NCBI GenBank assembly: GCA_964423545.1
Contig: CAYRFV010000012.1
Coordinates: 1-37,858, forward strand
DNA: 37,858 nt
Reading direction: 5' to 3'
Origin: JALOOE01 sp964423545
GTDB taxonomy: Bacteria > Chloroflexota > Anaerolineae > CG2-30-64-16
Shown here: piece after piece, positions 1 through 8,699 of the stretch
Position numbering within the stretch: the stretch's first letter is position 1
Layout of the letters: the number at the start of each line of letters is the position of its first letter
Translations under genes and position numbers: made by a program
The notes under the pieces: model-generated
Database searches by the model: none
Told to the model about the DNA's origin: nothing
What the model saw: only the letters and a program-made list of their open reading frames with translations

Positions 1-56
1 GGTAGCGCACTTGAATGGGGTTCAAGTGGTCGGAGGTTCAAATCCTCTCGCCCCGA
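1..56 (+). tRNA. tRNA-Pro(GGG), 3' portion
   Basis: The window opens inside the D loop of a tRNA. The anticodon arm has the stem CTTGA/TCAAG around the seven-base loop ATGGGGT, which places anticodon GGG (proline, codon CCC) after the conserved T33, with G37 following. The T arm is GGAGG-TTCAAAT-CCTCT, and the 3' acceptor strand CGCCCCG is followed by discriminator A. No CCA is encoded. The 5' acceptor strand and most of the D arm lie outside the window. Confidence 0.93.
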
Positions 57-63
57 CAGGAGT

Positions 64-97
64 GGGGGGTGGGGCGGTCGCTGTCCCACCCCTCTTT
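64..97 (+). terminator. Hairpin terminator after tRNA-Pro
   Basis: An eight-base GGGGTGGG strand (66-73) pairs perfectly with CCCACCCC (85-92) around an eleven-base loop and is followed by a T-rich TCTTTCATT. Its position just after the tRNA fits rho-independent termination. Confidence 0.65.
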
Positions 98-104
98 CAT
101 TGGA

Positions 105-133
105 AGATCTAGCGGCGAGATCTAGCGGCGAGA
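105..133. repeat. Short tandem duplication (13-bp unit)
   Basis: The unit AGATCTAGCGGCG occurs twice in a row (105-117 and 118-130) and is followed by AGA, the start of a third copy. It lies between the tRNA terminator and the sensor kinase gene. The repeat is seen directly; no function is apparent. Confidence 0.85.
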
Positions 134-258
134 GCTGACGGTGACACGCCCGTTACGATGAGGTGATTGGGCCCGATTCACGGCACTCGACTGGTCCTTC
201 GAAATGCGGGGGCTGGTGGATGTGTGACCTTCGGCCCAGCCTGACTCCTTGACGCACT

Positions 259-1770
259 GTGGCAACGATGAGCGAGTTGGCGAAGGTCGATTTCGATGTT
301 GCAGAGCTTGACCGGGAGCTTCTGCAGAATATCGTGCGCGGCATGGCGATCACAGCCGACCTCAGCCGGGCCGATCTCCTACTGCTTCATCCTCGATCTC
401 CAGCGGCTTTCGTTGTCCTGGCACAGGCAAAGCCACATTCGATTGCTTCGCTCTATGACATGGACCTGTACGGCGTGGAGCTGGTTGGGGCGCCGTTGGA
501 GGTGTACGAAGAGGCGGTCCGAAAGCGCCGCCACGTACATCGACAGCACGAGCTGCGTCCGAGCGGCGCGCCGGTGAGCCAGGACGTATTTCCCATCTTC
601 GGTGGCGATGGGCAGCTGCTCGCGCTTTTCAGCATCGAGACCACGCTCATCCAGCTTGAGCGGCACGGGCACAGGCATGTCTCGTTTCAGCGGGCGATCA
701 ACTGGCTGAAGAGCATGTGCATGCGCGGCGAGCTCGCGAGAGCCGAGCACCTGTCGCCGTTTGGCGAGATGGACGGCGTGATGTTGGTGGACGCGCAGCG
801 GCGGATCAGCTACGTCAGCGGCATCGCCAACAACCTGTACCGGCGTCTCGGCTACCTGGATGACTTGCGTGGTAAGCGACTGTCGTATCTCCACACGGGG
901 GACGATGCCCAGGTCGCGGAGGCCCTGCGCACGCGGCGGGCGCTTGAGCAAGAGGTGGAGGAGAGTTCCTACATCTGGACCCGGAAAGTTTTGCCTGTGT
1001 GGCCTCCACGCACGGTGAAAGGATGGGTGCAGGGTCTGATCGCTGGGCGACGCCGGGTTGACGAGATCGGCGGCGTGCTCATCATGGTGCACGATGCCAC
1101 TGAGGAGCGGCGCAAGCGGCAGGAGCTTAAGGTGAAGACGACGATGGTGCAGGAAGTGCACCATCGGGTCAAGAATAACCTGCAAACGATCGCGGCCGTG
1201 CTGCGGATGCACGCAAGGCGCACGGAGAACGAGGAAACACTGCGGGCGCTTAACGAAGCGATTGGGCGCATCCTCAGCGTGGCGGTCATTCACGAGTATC
1301 TGTCACTGGATGAGAGCCAGACCATTAACCTGCGCGACGTGTGCCAGCGGATCGTATCTCAGAACCGGCGGGTGATGGTGGAGCCTGATCAGCAGATTCG
1401 TTTCTCGGTCGAGGGGCCGGCCATTTTCTTGCCCAGCCAACAGGCGACGTCGTCGGCGCTTGTAGTGAACGAGCTGATTCACAATGCGCTGGAACATGGT
1501 TTCAAGCGGCAGGAGGCGGGGGAGATCAGGCTGTTGCTCATCGATCGGGGGGAGCGAATCCGGCTGGAGGTGTGGGACGACGGGGCGAGGCTGCCCGGCG
1601 ATTTCGATCTCAGTCTGTCGTCCAGTCTCGGCTTGCAGATCGTGCGATCGCTGGTGCAGGACGACCTGCGCGGTGTGCTGACGATCGAGAATCGCGATGA
1701 CGGCGTGGTTGCGACGGTCGATTACCCGAAGGTCGCCCTGGGGCCTGGAAGCGAGCGCGTGAAAAACTGA
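259..1770 (+). CDS. pdtaS: PdtaS-type sensor histidine kinase
   Basis: This soluble sensor kinase of about 500 residues should autophosphorylate and pass phosphate to the ANTAR regulator encoded just downstream. It has no membrane segment. In order it shows an N-terminal GAF-like histidine-kinase sensor region (about 10-150), a PAS region (about 165-280) and a HisKA_2 dimerisation motif, EVHHRVKNNLQTIAAVLR, with the phospho-acceptor His at 301 or 302. The HATPase domain follows, with its N box at VVNELIHNALEHGF, then DDGARLP and SLGLQIV. The order and motifs match mycobacterial PdtaS closely. The start is uncertain: GTG 259 or ATG 268, neither with a clear ribosome-binding site. The stop lies 27 bases before the regulator, so the two are very likely co-transcribed. 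The sensed signal cannot be read from sequence. Confidence 0.9.
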   Translation: MATMSELAKVDFDVAELDRELLQNIVRGMAITADLSRADLLLLHPRSPAAFVVLAQAKPHSIASLYDMDLYGVELVGAPLEVYEEAVRKRRHVHRQHELRPSGAPVSQDVFPIFGGDGQLLALFSIETTLIQLERHGHRHVSFQRAINWLKSMCMRGELARAEHLSPFGEMDGVMLVDAQRRISYVSGIANNLYRRLGYLDDLRGKRLSYLHTGDDAQVAEALRTRRALEQEVEESSYIWTRKVLPVWPPRTVKGWVQGLIAGRRRVDEIGGVLIMVHDATEERRKRQELKVKTTMVQEVHHRVKNNLQTIAAVLRMHARRTENEETLRALNEAIGRILSVAVIHEYLSLDESQTINLRDVCQRIVSQNRRVMVEPDQQIRFSVEGPAIFLPSQQATSSALVVNELIHNALEHGFKRQEAGEIRLLLIDRGERIRLEVWDDGARLPGDFDLSLSSSLGLQIVRSLVQDDLRGVLTIENRDDGVVATVDYPKVALGPGSERVKN

Positions 1771-1797
1771 TACTTCTTGATGGGGAGGAACAGCAGC

Positions 1798-2382
1798 ATG
1801 GAACGGACGCGAGTCATTATCGCAGATGACGAGGCATTGATCCGCATGGATCTGCGCGAGATGCTCACCAACCTGGGGTATCTGGTGGTGGGTGAAGTGG
1901 CGGATGGACGCAGCGCGGTTAATCAGGCGCGTGAGTTGCGGCCTGATGTGGTGGTGATGGATATCAAGATGCCCGATATGGACGGCATCGACGCGGCGCA
2001 GGTGCTCACGGAAGAACGGATCGCGCCGACGGTGCTGCTCAGCGCATATGGGCAGCGTGAGCTGGTCGAGCGTGCGCGCGCAGCGGGCGTCGTCGCGTAT
2101 CTGGTTAAGCCGTATCGCGAGGAAGAGCTTGCTCCAGCAATCGAAGTGGCGCTGGCGCGCTTCCGCGAGTTTCAGACGCTCCAGAAACAGGTCGATGATC
2201 TTCAGGCAGCGCTGGAGACGCGGAAGCTGGTGGACCGCGCCAAGGGAATCTTGATGGACAAGCAAGGGCTCTCCGAGGCCGAGGCGTTCCGCAAGATCCA
2301 GAAGATGAGCATGGATAATCGCAAACCTATGAAGGACGTTGCCGAGGCGATCATCCTGGCGCATCAGGTCGGCCAATCCTAG
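1798..2382 (+). CDS. pdtaR: PdtaR-type ANTAR response regulator
   Basis: A two-domain regulator of 194 residues. The N-terminal receiver has the acidic pair near its start (ADDE), the phospho-acceptor Asp55 in VVMDIKMPDMDG, and the conserved Thr/Ser and Lys positions (LLSAYG, VKPY). A helical linker leads to a C-terminal ANTAR domain (about 135-190, KLVDRAKGILMDKQGLSEAEAF onward), which in this family binds paired RNA hairpins and prevents transcription termination. I chose ATG 1798 because GGGGAGG lies nine bases upstream; earlier in-frame TTG and ATG codons have no such site. PdtaS is immediately upstream, so this is the cognate pair. Its RNA targets are not evident here. Confidence 0.93.
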   Translation: MERTRVIIADDEALIRMDLREMLTNLGYLVVGEVADGRSAVNQARELRPDVVVMDIKMPDMDGIDAAQVLTEERIAPTVLLSAYGQRELVERARAAGVVAYLVKPYREEELAPAIEVALARFREFQTLQKQVDDLQAALETRKLVDRAKGILMDKQGLSEAEAFRKIQKMSMDNRKPMKDVAEAIILAHQVGQS

Positions 2383-2403
2383 GCCAACACCCGCGCGCGT
2401 GGG

Positions 2404-2470
2404 AACCCTCCCGCAGGCCATGTCGTCAGGCCGCTGATGACGCGAGCCAGGAATCTGCGGGAGGGTTTTG
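2404..2470 (+). terminator. Long nested hairpin after pdtaR
   Basis: A 13-base strand at 2404-2416 pairs perfectly with 2455-2467 and runs into TTTTG. The 38-base loop holds a second hairpin, GTCGTCAG/CTGATGAC with one G-U pair and loop GCCG. It could be the terminator of the pdtaS-pdtaR unit, or an attenuator controlling the glycosyltransferase gene downstream. The structure is read directly; the role is inferred. Confidence 0.7.
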
Positions 2471-2535
2471 TGTGCCGGTGTACGGCGCCCTGGCGATCGG
2501 AGGATCGCCGACCGGGTCAAGGATCGGACTGTGAC

Positions 2536-4280
2536 ATGATCCTGCCACCGCGAGCCGGATCTTGGGTCAGACACAGCGGCGCGCGGCGCCCATGCGGTGG
2601 CGCGCCGGCGCGCTTGTTGCCGGCTGCGCTGTCGCGTGCTGCCGTGCGTGCGTCTCCGTTGGCGCTCATTCTCCTTGTTGGGGCGCTGCTGCGGGCGGCC
2701 CCACTGCTTGCCGGCCATCCGTTGCACCACGACGAGGCGCTTTATGGCGCGTGGGCGCGCCTGATCGTGAGCGGACGCGATCCACTCCTGCTGTCTGCCT
2801 GGGTGGACAAGCCTCCTTTGGTCATCTATGTGCTGGCGGGTTCGCTGGGCCTCTTCGGGATTTCCGAGCTGGCGCTCCGTCTCCCCGGCATGCTGGTGGC
2901 CCTTGGCGCCGTTGCATGCACCTGTGGCCTCGCCGCGCGTCTCTATGGCCGCAATGTCGGGCTGTTGGCAGCGGGTTTGCTGGCAGTCTCACCCTTCGCG
3001 ATCCTCTTTGCCCCGACGGCTTTCACCGATCCGTGGCTGACGTTGTGGTTCGTCGCAGCAGCCTGGGCCGCCCTGGCCGGACGTTCGCTCCTTGTTGGCC
3101 TGGCGATGGGATTGGCAGCCGCCTCCAAGCAGCAGGCACTGCTGGGCATCCCGTTGGTTGTTGCGCTTCTGTTGGCGGCTCCTTGTCCCCAGGCCCCGAT
3201 GAAGCGTGGGTCGCACGCTCTGCTGCAGAGGCTCCGCCGATTTCTGCTCGCGCTCCTTGGCTTCGCCGCGATCTTCGGCCTGGTGACCTATTGGGATTCG
3301 CTGCGCTGGGCCACTCGGCCGAGCTACTGGGATCGGAGCCTCACCACCTATGGGGGATTGGCGGTGGCTGCTCCGGGCGCGTGGCTGGAACGCGCCGGCG
3401 ACTGGGCCGAGCAGACCGGGCATCTTTTCGGTCTGCCGGGATTCACCGCGCTCACCTTGGGACTGGCGCTGCTCGCGGGCGCACAAGACTGGCGGGCGCG
3501 CGGCGCCGATGGTCGGCGTGATTGCGGCCGACATCGTCATGCACAGNNNNNNNNNNCGCCGATGGTGCGCCGCGCCAGGGTGGTTGTGGCGGCGGGCGGG
3601 CATCGCGCCGCTTCCCGCCGTCGGCGCTGATCCTGGCTTTCTGTGCCGGTTACGCCGCGTTGCACTTGTTGGTAACCTTTCAGCCATGGGATCGCTATCT
3701 CCTGCCGCTGCTCCCTTTCATCTGTGCACTGGCGGCGCGCGGCATCGAGGTCGTGTGGCGTGGGATGGGAGGGGCAGCCTTTGGCGCTCGGAACTTGCCA
3801 TGCGTCAATCCGTCCGTGCGGCGTCTGGGGATGGCGCTGCTGATAGCGGTGCTGGCAGCCTGGTCAGGGTGGCTGGGCGCCGCGGCCCGTCTTCCGGTCG
3901 GCAGCGACCACGGTGCCTACTTCGGGCTCGATCGCCTTTCTGCCTTTCTGGCGTCGCAGCCGGCCAGCGACATCATCTACCAACGCTGGATCGGCTGGCA
4001 CCTCGACTTCTACCTGTTCGATGCGCCTCAGTCTCGGCGCTGGTGGGGAAGCGGCTGGAAGCTGGCCGATGACGCCGCCGGCGTCAGCCTGTTGGAGAAG
4101 GAGCGCGGCCAGTGGCTGATCCTGCCCGACTGGCGCGACGCTGCCGCAGCTGAAGTCCGACTGGCGCTCGCAAGCCGGAACCTGGCTCTCGTCGAGAGCG
4201 CGCGGGTGCACCGGCCAGACGGGAGCCGGGCATTCACCCTGTACCGTATCGTCTCTGCGGAGAGAGAAGATGGCGGTTGA
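2536..4280 (+). CDS. GT39-type membrane glycosyltransferase (interrupted by scaffold gap)
   Basis: A multi-pass GT-C glycosyltransferase of the PMT/ArnT (GT39) type, expected to move a sugar from a polyprenyl-phosphate donor outside the membrane. The first membrane segment (ASPLALILLVGALLRAAPLL) is followed by the loop motif HHDEALYGAW with the acidic pair typical of the catalytic loop. Later come DPLLLSAWVDKPPLVIYVLAG, FTDPWLTLWFV and, after the gap, LLVTFQPWDRYLLPLLPF. The coding frame changes across ten Ns (3547-3556), so the gene looks like two pieces. A ten-base sequence, CGCCGATGGT, occurs both before (3504-3513) and after (3557-3566) the Ns; merging the copies gives one continuous frame, so the break is probably an assembly artefact. 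ATG 2536 is chosen as start; ATG 2437 is in frame but lies inside the upstream hairpin. The acceptor is unknown. Confidence 0.8.
3547..3556. other. Assembly gap (10 Ns)
   Basis: Ten Ns mark a scaffold join inside the GT39 gene. The 33 bases just before the gap (3514-3546) do not fit the protein, and a ten-base overlap flanks the region, so the gap length is probably meaningless. Confidence 0.95.
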
Positions 4281-7218
4281 TGGGCAACCCGGCCGCATTC
4301 CGCCGCGTCGCGCCCCGAGCGCCGCGAGGCCGGTGTTGGCCTGGGTGACCCTGGGGATGGCGACTCTCGCTGTCTGTTGGCCCTTGGGCCTGACGAACCG
4401 CATCCTCGCCGGGATCGACGCTCTGACCTATTTCACGCCCTATTGGGCCTATCGCATGGCGGAGCTGCGCGGCGGACATCTTCCGCTCTGGAACCCCTAC
4501 CTGTTCACCGGGGCCCCGTTCCTGGCCAACCCGCAGGCCGCCGTGCTTTACCCTTTGCATTGGCCGCTGATCTGGCTGGAACCGGCGCAAGCGCTCATCT
4601 GGTCGGCTCTCGTCCACGTCTGGCTGGCCTGCGGGTTCATGTGCCTCCTTGCGAGGCGCTCCCTCGGGCTGAGCTGGCCCGCGTCGTGGCTGGCGGGTGC
4701 GTTGTTCGGGCTGGGGGGCTTCACGCTGGCGAAGATCGAAAACATCAATCAGCTCAATGGGCTGGCCTGGCTGCCTGCCCTGCTGTGGCTCTTCGATGAG
4801 GCGTGCCAGGCGGATGGGGTCGCCGCGCGCGTCCGCTGGGGCGTCGCGCTGGCCATCGCGATCGCACTGCAACTGCTGGCGGGCCACACGCAGACCGCGT
4901 TCATCAATCTCACGGGACTCATTGTGTATGGCGCCTGGCCGCTGGTGCGGCTGGCAGGTGGGCGGATGCGGCGGCGATCGGGCGCGCATCCAGCCGGGAC
5001 CCAGATCTGCTCGACGCGGCAGGCTGTACCCCCGGCATTTCGCTGTCTCCTGGCCTTTGTGCTCGCGACGGCAGCGGCGGTCACGCTCTCTGCCGCGCAG
5101 CTGCTGCCGTCCCTCGAGTTGACCAGGCTGAGCGCGCGGGCCGGAGGTCTGCCCTATCGGTTGGCGGTCAGCTTCTCACTGCATCCGAGTCTGTTGCTGC
5201 AGACGCTGTTGCCGCCGGTGGGTGGCGGACTGGCCCAGGCCTTCGGGAGCGAAGGCTATGCGGAGTTCGTGGGCTACGTGGGCGTCACCGCCTTGGTGTT
5301 GGCAGGAATCGGGGCGTCGGGTCTGGCGCGAAGTCGGGCGAACGGCCGCACCAGCGGGCGACGCGGCGGCCTCGTGATGCTGGCAGGCGTGGGCCTCTTC
5401 CTGGCGCTCGGCGCCTACAACCCCGTCTCCTACGTACTGTGGCGCTTCGCGCCGGGATTCGATCTGTTCCGCGCTCCCGCACGGTGGCTAGCGCTCTACT
5501 CCGTCGCCATTGCGGGATTGGCCGGCATGGGCTGGGACGCGTGGCTGGGGCATCTGAGATCGTCCCATCGACCGACCCGCTGGCCCGCTGGGCGCATTCC
5601 TCAGATCTCCAGCCGCGCGCGCGTTCTTTCCATCGTGGGGCTTTTGGCGGTGGCAGGGGTGCTGGCCGTGCAGCAGCTCCCAACGACGCGCACGCTGTTC
5701 GGCTGGTGTGCGGCGGCTGCGCTGACCGTCGCGTTCCTTTGCGCCGGCCGGCGCTGGCCCCGGCTGGCGCAGAGCGGGCTGATCGTACTGGTGTTATGCG
5801 AGCTGTGGGTGGCAGGTCGCGCACTCCCGTTTGCCCTGGCGACCGCCCCCGCTGCTCTCGGCCTGCGCAATGCCACGGCCGCGTTGATGGCGGCCGGCGA
5901 TGAACCGCCGGCGAGTCGCGGTCGCTTTCTGAGCATGTCCGACATCCGCTATGACCCCGGCGACCTGCCGGAGTTGCGGACGCTGCAGTTCGATCGACTG
6001 CCGGATGAAGCCGTAGAGCGCCTGGTTCGAGCTGCCAAGTGGCACGAAGTGCTTGCGCCTAACCTGTCGTTGTTGTGGCGACTGCCGGCGATCGATGGGT
6101 ACGACGGCGGAGTTCTGCCGACCGCCGATTTCGGTGGTCTCCAGTCGCTCTTCCTGCCTTCGCGCGAACCACCGCTGCCTGATGGACGGCTGCGGGAGCA
6201 GCTGACACGCGCCCCTCCCGATTCCTTGCTCGACCTGGCCGGCGTGCAATACCTTATCACCGACAAGCAGCGCGATCTTTGGGCCGACGATGTCTACTAC
6301 GATCTCGAACAGACCGTGACGCTCGCCCCAGGGGAAAGCCTGGAGCTCGATCTCCGATCGCACCCCCAATTCAGCGCGACCGGCCTGGGGGTGGTGGCCG
6401 CAGGCGACGGCGCACCGGCGCAAGCCGAAGTTGAGACGACAGATGCTGGCGCCAACCACGCGAGGCGCTCCATGGCAGTGGATGAACAGCCGCCGGCGGC
6501 ATCGCTCCGGCCGCAGGTGATTCCACTGGCGGCGCCGATGGCTCCGACGACACTCGCAGTGCGCGTATTGCCCGACTCACCGGCCGCGTTGGTGCTGCAC
6601 GGGTTGAGCCTGATCAACGTACGGACCGGCGCGCACCAATCTATCACCCTGTCGCGTCGCGGGGAGCTGCGCCGCATCCACTCCGGCGACGTGAAAGTGT
6701 ACGAGCGCCTGGCAACGCCGGGCCGGGCCTGGATCGTCCACGGGGTGCGGCCGGTGCGGAATTCGGCTGAGGCGCTGCGCGCGCTGTCTGATCCTGTCTT
6801 CAATCCAAGGGAGACCGTGGTTGCGGAGTCTGCAATCGCCGGGCGCTCTCCCGGCAGCGCTGCGCCGGGAGAGTCCGCAACGGTCGTCTCGTATGAGCCG
6901 GAGCGGGTGGTGTTGCGCGTCGATGTGGCCAGCCCGGCCTTCCTGGTGCTGGCCGATGCCATGTTCCCGGGTTGGGAGGCAGCGGTCGACGGCGTGGCGG
7001 TCCCAATGTTGCGGGCCAACCTGATGTTCCGCGCGGTGGCGCTGGAACCCGGCGAGCATGAGGTTGTCTTTGCCTATCGGCCAGCGTCCTGGCGCAGAGG
7101 GCTTGCCATCAGCCTCGCGGCCATCGGAGTCCTGGCACTCATGCTGCTGGCAACCTTCATGCCCTGGTTGAGGGTTCGACAGAGAATGCGATATAATGTG
7201 GGCGGAGATCCGCCCTGA
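4270..7218 (+). CDS. YfhO-family membrane glycosyltransferase
   Basis: A 982-residue membrane protein whose first two-thirds hold many hydrophobic segments and whose last third is soluble and beta-rich. It resembles the YfhO family (GT-C fold), whose Gram-positive members add sugars to cell-surface polymers. Family-like signs are the early acidic loop ILAGIDALTYFTPYW, then LPLWNPYLFTGAPFLANPQ, FRAPARWLALYSVAIAGLAG and the C-terminal LVLADAMFPGWEAAVDG, followed by a final membrane segment. The start codon overlaps the end of the GT39 gene by eleven bases, so the two are translationally coupled and probably act on the same surface glycan. The last 60 bases also carry a promoter for scpB. The substrate is not known. 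Confidence 0.85.
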   Translation: MAVDGQPGRIPPRRAPSAARPVLAWVTLGMATLAVCWPLGLTNRILAGIDALTYFTPYWAYRMAELRGGHLPLWNPYLFTGAPFLANPQAAVLYPLHWPLIWLEPAQALIWSALVHVWLACGFMCLLARRSLGLSWPASWLAGALFGLGGFTLAKIENINQLNGLAWLPALLWLFDEACQADGVAARVRWGVALAIAIALQLLAGHTQTAFINLTGLIVYGAWPLVRLAGGRMRRRSGAHPAGTQICSTRQAVPPAFRCLLAFVLATAAAVTLSAAQLLPSLELTRLSARAGGLPYRLAVSFSLHPSLLLQTLLPPVGGGLAQAFGSEGYAEFVGYVGVTALVLAGIGASGLARSRANGRTSGRRGGLVMLAGVGLFLALGAYNPVSYVLWRFAPGFDLFRAPARWLALYSVAIAGLAGMGWDAWLGHLRSSHRPTRWPAGRIPQISSRARVLSIVGLLAVAGVLAVQQLPTTRTLFGWCAAAALTVAFLCAGRRWPRLAQSGLIVLVLCELWVAGRALPFALATAPAALGLRNATAALMAAGDEPPASRGRFLSMSDIRYDPGDLPELRTLQFDRLPDEAVERLVRAAKWHEVLAPNLSLLWRLPAIDGYDGGVLPTADFGGLQSLFLPSREPPLPDGRLREQLTRAPPDSLLDLAGVQYLITDKQRDLWADDVYYDLEQTVTLAPGESLELDLRSHPQFSATGLGVVAAGDGAPAQAEVETTDAGANHARRSMAVDEQPPAASLRPQVIPLAAPMAPTTLAVRVLPDSPAALVLHGLSLINVRTGAHQSITLSRRGELRRIHSGDVKVYERLATPGRAWIVHGVRPVRNSAEALRALSDPVFNPRETVVAESAIAGRSPGSAAPGESATVVSYEPERVVLRVDVASPAFLVLADAMFPGWEAAVDGVAVPMLRANLMFRAVALEPGEHEVVFAYRPASWRRGLAISLAAIGVLALMLLATFMPWLRVRQRMRYNVGGDPP

Positions 7219-7232
7219 TTGAGGGTTCGGCA
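7161..7232 (+). repeat. Direct repeat flanking the scpB promoter
   Basis: Two 21-base copies (7161-7181 and 7212-7232) differ at two positions and share TTGAGGGTTCG. The first overlaps the -35 box; the second lies just after the predicted transcription start and includes the YfhO stop codon. Between them a GGGCGG-AGAT-CCGCCC hairpin (7200-7215) sits at the expected 5' end of the transcript. The arrangement suggests paired operators, or a 51-bp tandem duplication that has since diverged. Confidence 0.6.
7168..7197 (+). promoter_or_regulatory. Promoter for scpB inside the YfhO gene end
   Basis: TTGAGG (7168-7173) is followed after 18 bases by a perfect TATAAT (7192-7197). Transcription would start near 7204, about 40 bases before the scpB start. 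The element lies in the coding end of the YfhO gene. Confidence 0.65.
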
Positions 7233-7243
7233 TAGGAGTGATC

Positions 7244-7861
7244 GTGACCGAGATGGAACTGCCCTCACTAACTGCTCAGGTGCAAGGCGGGGGCGCCGCG
7301 GCCGAGTCCGGCGGCGCCTCGGCAGCTGCTGTCGGAGGATCACCGGGAAAGGCGAGCCTCATCCTGTTGCTGGAAGGTGTGCTCTTTGTGGCCGCCGAAC
7401 CGGTTCAGATCGCCCAATTGGCGCAGCTCCTGGAAGTGGACCAGGAAGCCGTCGACATCGCTTTGGCCGACATGGCCGTGATGTGCAAGACGCAGCAACG
7501 CGGTGTGCGTCTGCTACGAAAGGGCGACCGCGTGCAGTTGACCAGCGCGCCCGAAGCTGCCCCGTATGTGGAGCGTTTTCTGAAGCTGGATCTCACCACC
7601 AAGCTTTCGACCGCCGCGCTCGAAACCCTCGCCGTCATCGCATACAAGCAGCCGCTGACGCGCGGCGATATGGAGGCGGTGCGCGGCGTCAACTGCGACG
7701 GCGTGCTGCGCACCTTGCTCGCACGCGAGCTGATCGAGCCGGTAGGCCGGCTGGAGCAGCCCGGCCGGCCATTCCTGTACGGTACGACGGTGCGCTTCTT
7801 GCAGTACATGGGACTGGAAAGCCTAGCGGAACTCCCTCCATTGCCCGAACCCGTCGGTTAG
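7244..7861 (+). CDS. scpB: Segregation and condensation protein B
   Basis: ScpB is a winged-helix kleisin-associated subunit of the SMC condensin and acts as a dimer with ScpA on the chromosome. The protein (205 residues) has a low-complexity N terminus, then two winged-helix regions. Recognisable family segments are LLEGVLFVAAEPV, TTKLSTAALETLAVIAYKQPLTRGDMEAVRGVNCDGVLRTLL (read in parts) and GRPFLYGTTVRFLQYMGLESL. The start GTG 7244 follows AGGAG with five bases between; GTG 7238 overlaps that site and is rejected. No scpA lies nearby in this window. It has its own promoter and precedes the HTH/Sm-like pair by about 100 bases. Confidence 0.93.
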   Translation: MTEMELPSLTAQVQGGGAAAESGGASAAAVGGSPGKASLILLLEGVLFVAAEPVQIAQLAQLLEVDQEAVDIALADMAVMCKTQQRGVRLLRKGDRVQLTSAPEAAPYVERFLKLDLTTKLSTAALETLAVIAYKQPLTRGDMEAVRGVNCDGVLRTLLARELIEPVGRLEQPGRPFLYGTTVRFLQYMGLESLAELPPLPEPVG

Positions 7862-7961
7862 GAGCCAACGGTAAGTGGCCACACTTACGCTTTGGCTTTT
7901 TCGCGCTAACGTTAATGTTGTAGCCTCACCCCGAGGGTGCAGCCTACCAGGAGGTGATCCC

Positions 7962-8699
7962 GTGTCAGACAACCTATGGGCCTTGCGCGAGCAAAAGAAG
8001 ATCAGTGTCGCGACGTTGGCGAATCGCGCAGGCCTTCCCATCGGACTGATCATGGAATACGAGTCCGGCCAGCGCAGCATCGATCCTCGGCATCTCATCC
8101 GGCTCGCGCGCGCACTCTACGTCGAAGAGAGCGATATCAAGCTCCAATCGGAACCACGCCCCGGCTCAGCGCCCCTGGAGCGCCAGCCGCCGCGCAATGG
8201 GGCCCGCGATATGACGCGCCCGCAGGGGGAGCGGCCGTCGTCGCGGCCACCGACCGGGGATGCTCGACCGAAGGACCGCCCAGCGCGACCTCGGCCGGAG
8301 CCTAGACCGCCGCTGCCCGCGCGTCCAAGCCAGATTGCTCATCTCGAAGGACTGCTCAAGCGCCTCGGTACGACCATGGACCGTGCAGCCCTGAGCGCAC
8401 TGCTGAAGGATCTGCAGGTGAAGGTCAAGGAGGCTCCCACGCCGGTGCGGCGCCGGGCGTATCTGCCTGAATCGGTCGACGAATTCGAGGCCCGCTACCT
8501 GATGTCCGTCCAGGAAGAGCAAGCCCACCTCCGTTTCACGTTGTTCGACGGCTCTGTCGTCGAGGGACAGATCATCGGGTTCGGACCGTACAGCATCACT
8601 GCGCGCCAGGCTGACGGTTCGGAGGTCACGCTGAACAAGCTCGCTCTGGTCAGCTACGCCAAGTTGTCGGGTGGCCAGGGACTGGAGCCGGTGCGATGA
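7962..8699 (+). CDS. HTH plus Hfq/Sm-like fusion protein (A)
   Basis: A 245-residue protein in three parts. Residues 3-60 form an XRE-type helix-turn-helix (LREQKKISVATLANRAGLP, then YESGQRSIDPRHLIRLARAL). Residues 62-125 are a basic linker rich in Pro and Arg. After a helical stretch, residues about 175-234 resemble Hfq: a helix (EARYLMSVQEEQAHL), then RFTLFDGSVVEGQIIGFG, where Hfq has a strand-turn-strand with GQI and an aromatic/F position, then ITARQADGS and EVTLNKLALVSYAK in the place of the Sm2 strand. The Hfq YKHA motif is replaced by LNKLA. A near-perfect Shine-Dalgarno (AGGAGGTGAT, 7949-7957) fixes the GTG start. It overlaps the next gene by four bases. The Sm-like call is my own pattern match and needs structure prediction; the HTH is secure. 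Confidence 0.75.
   Translation: MSDNLWALREQKKISVATLANRAGLPIGLIMEYESGQRSIDPRHLIRLARALYVEESDIKLQSEPRPGSAPLERQPPRNGARDMTRPQGERPSSRPPTGDARPKDRPARPRPEPRPPLPARPSQIAHLEGLLKRLGTTMDRAALSALLKDLQVKVKEAPTPVRRRAYLPESVDEFEARYLMSVQEEQAHLRFTLFDGSVVEGQIIGFGPYSITARQADGSEVTLNKLALVSYAKLSGGQGLEPVR

Noticed and set aside
2404..2470. Classical ANTAR target with two hexaloop hairpins
   Set aside because: The inner loop is GCCG and no loop shows the A-x-x-G pattern, so only a general attenuator or terminator is proposed.
1303..2730. Long open frame on the minus strand opposite pdtaS and pdtaR
   Set aside because: GC-rich coding regions leave long antisense frames; it is Arg-, His- and Gln-rich, has no family resemblance and covers two clear genes.
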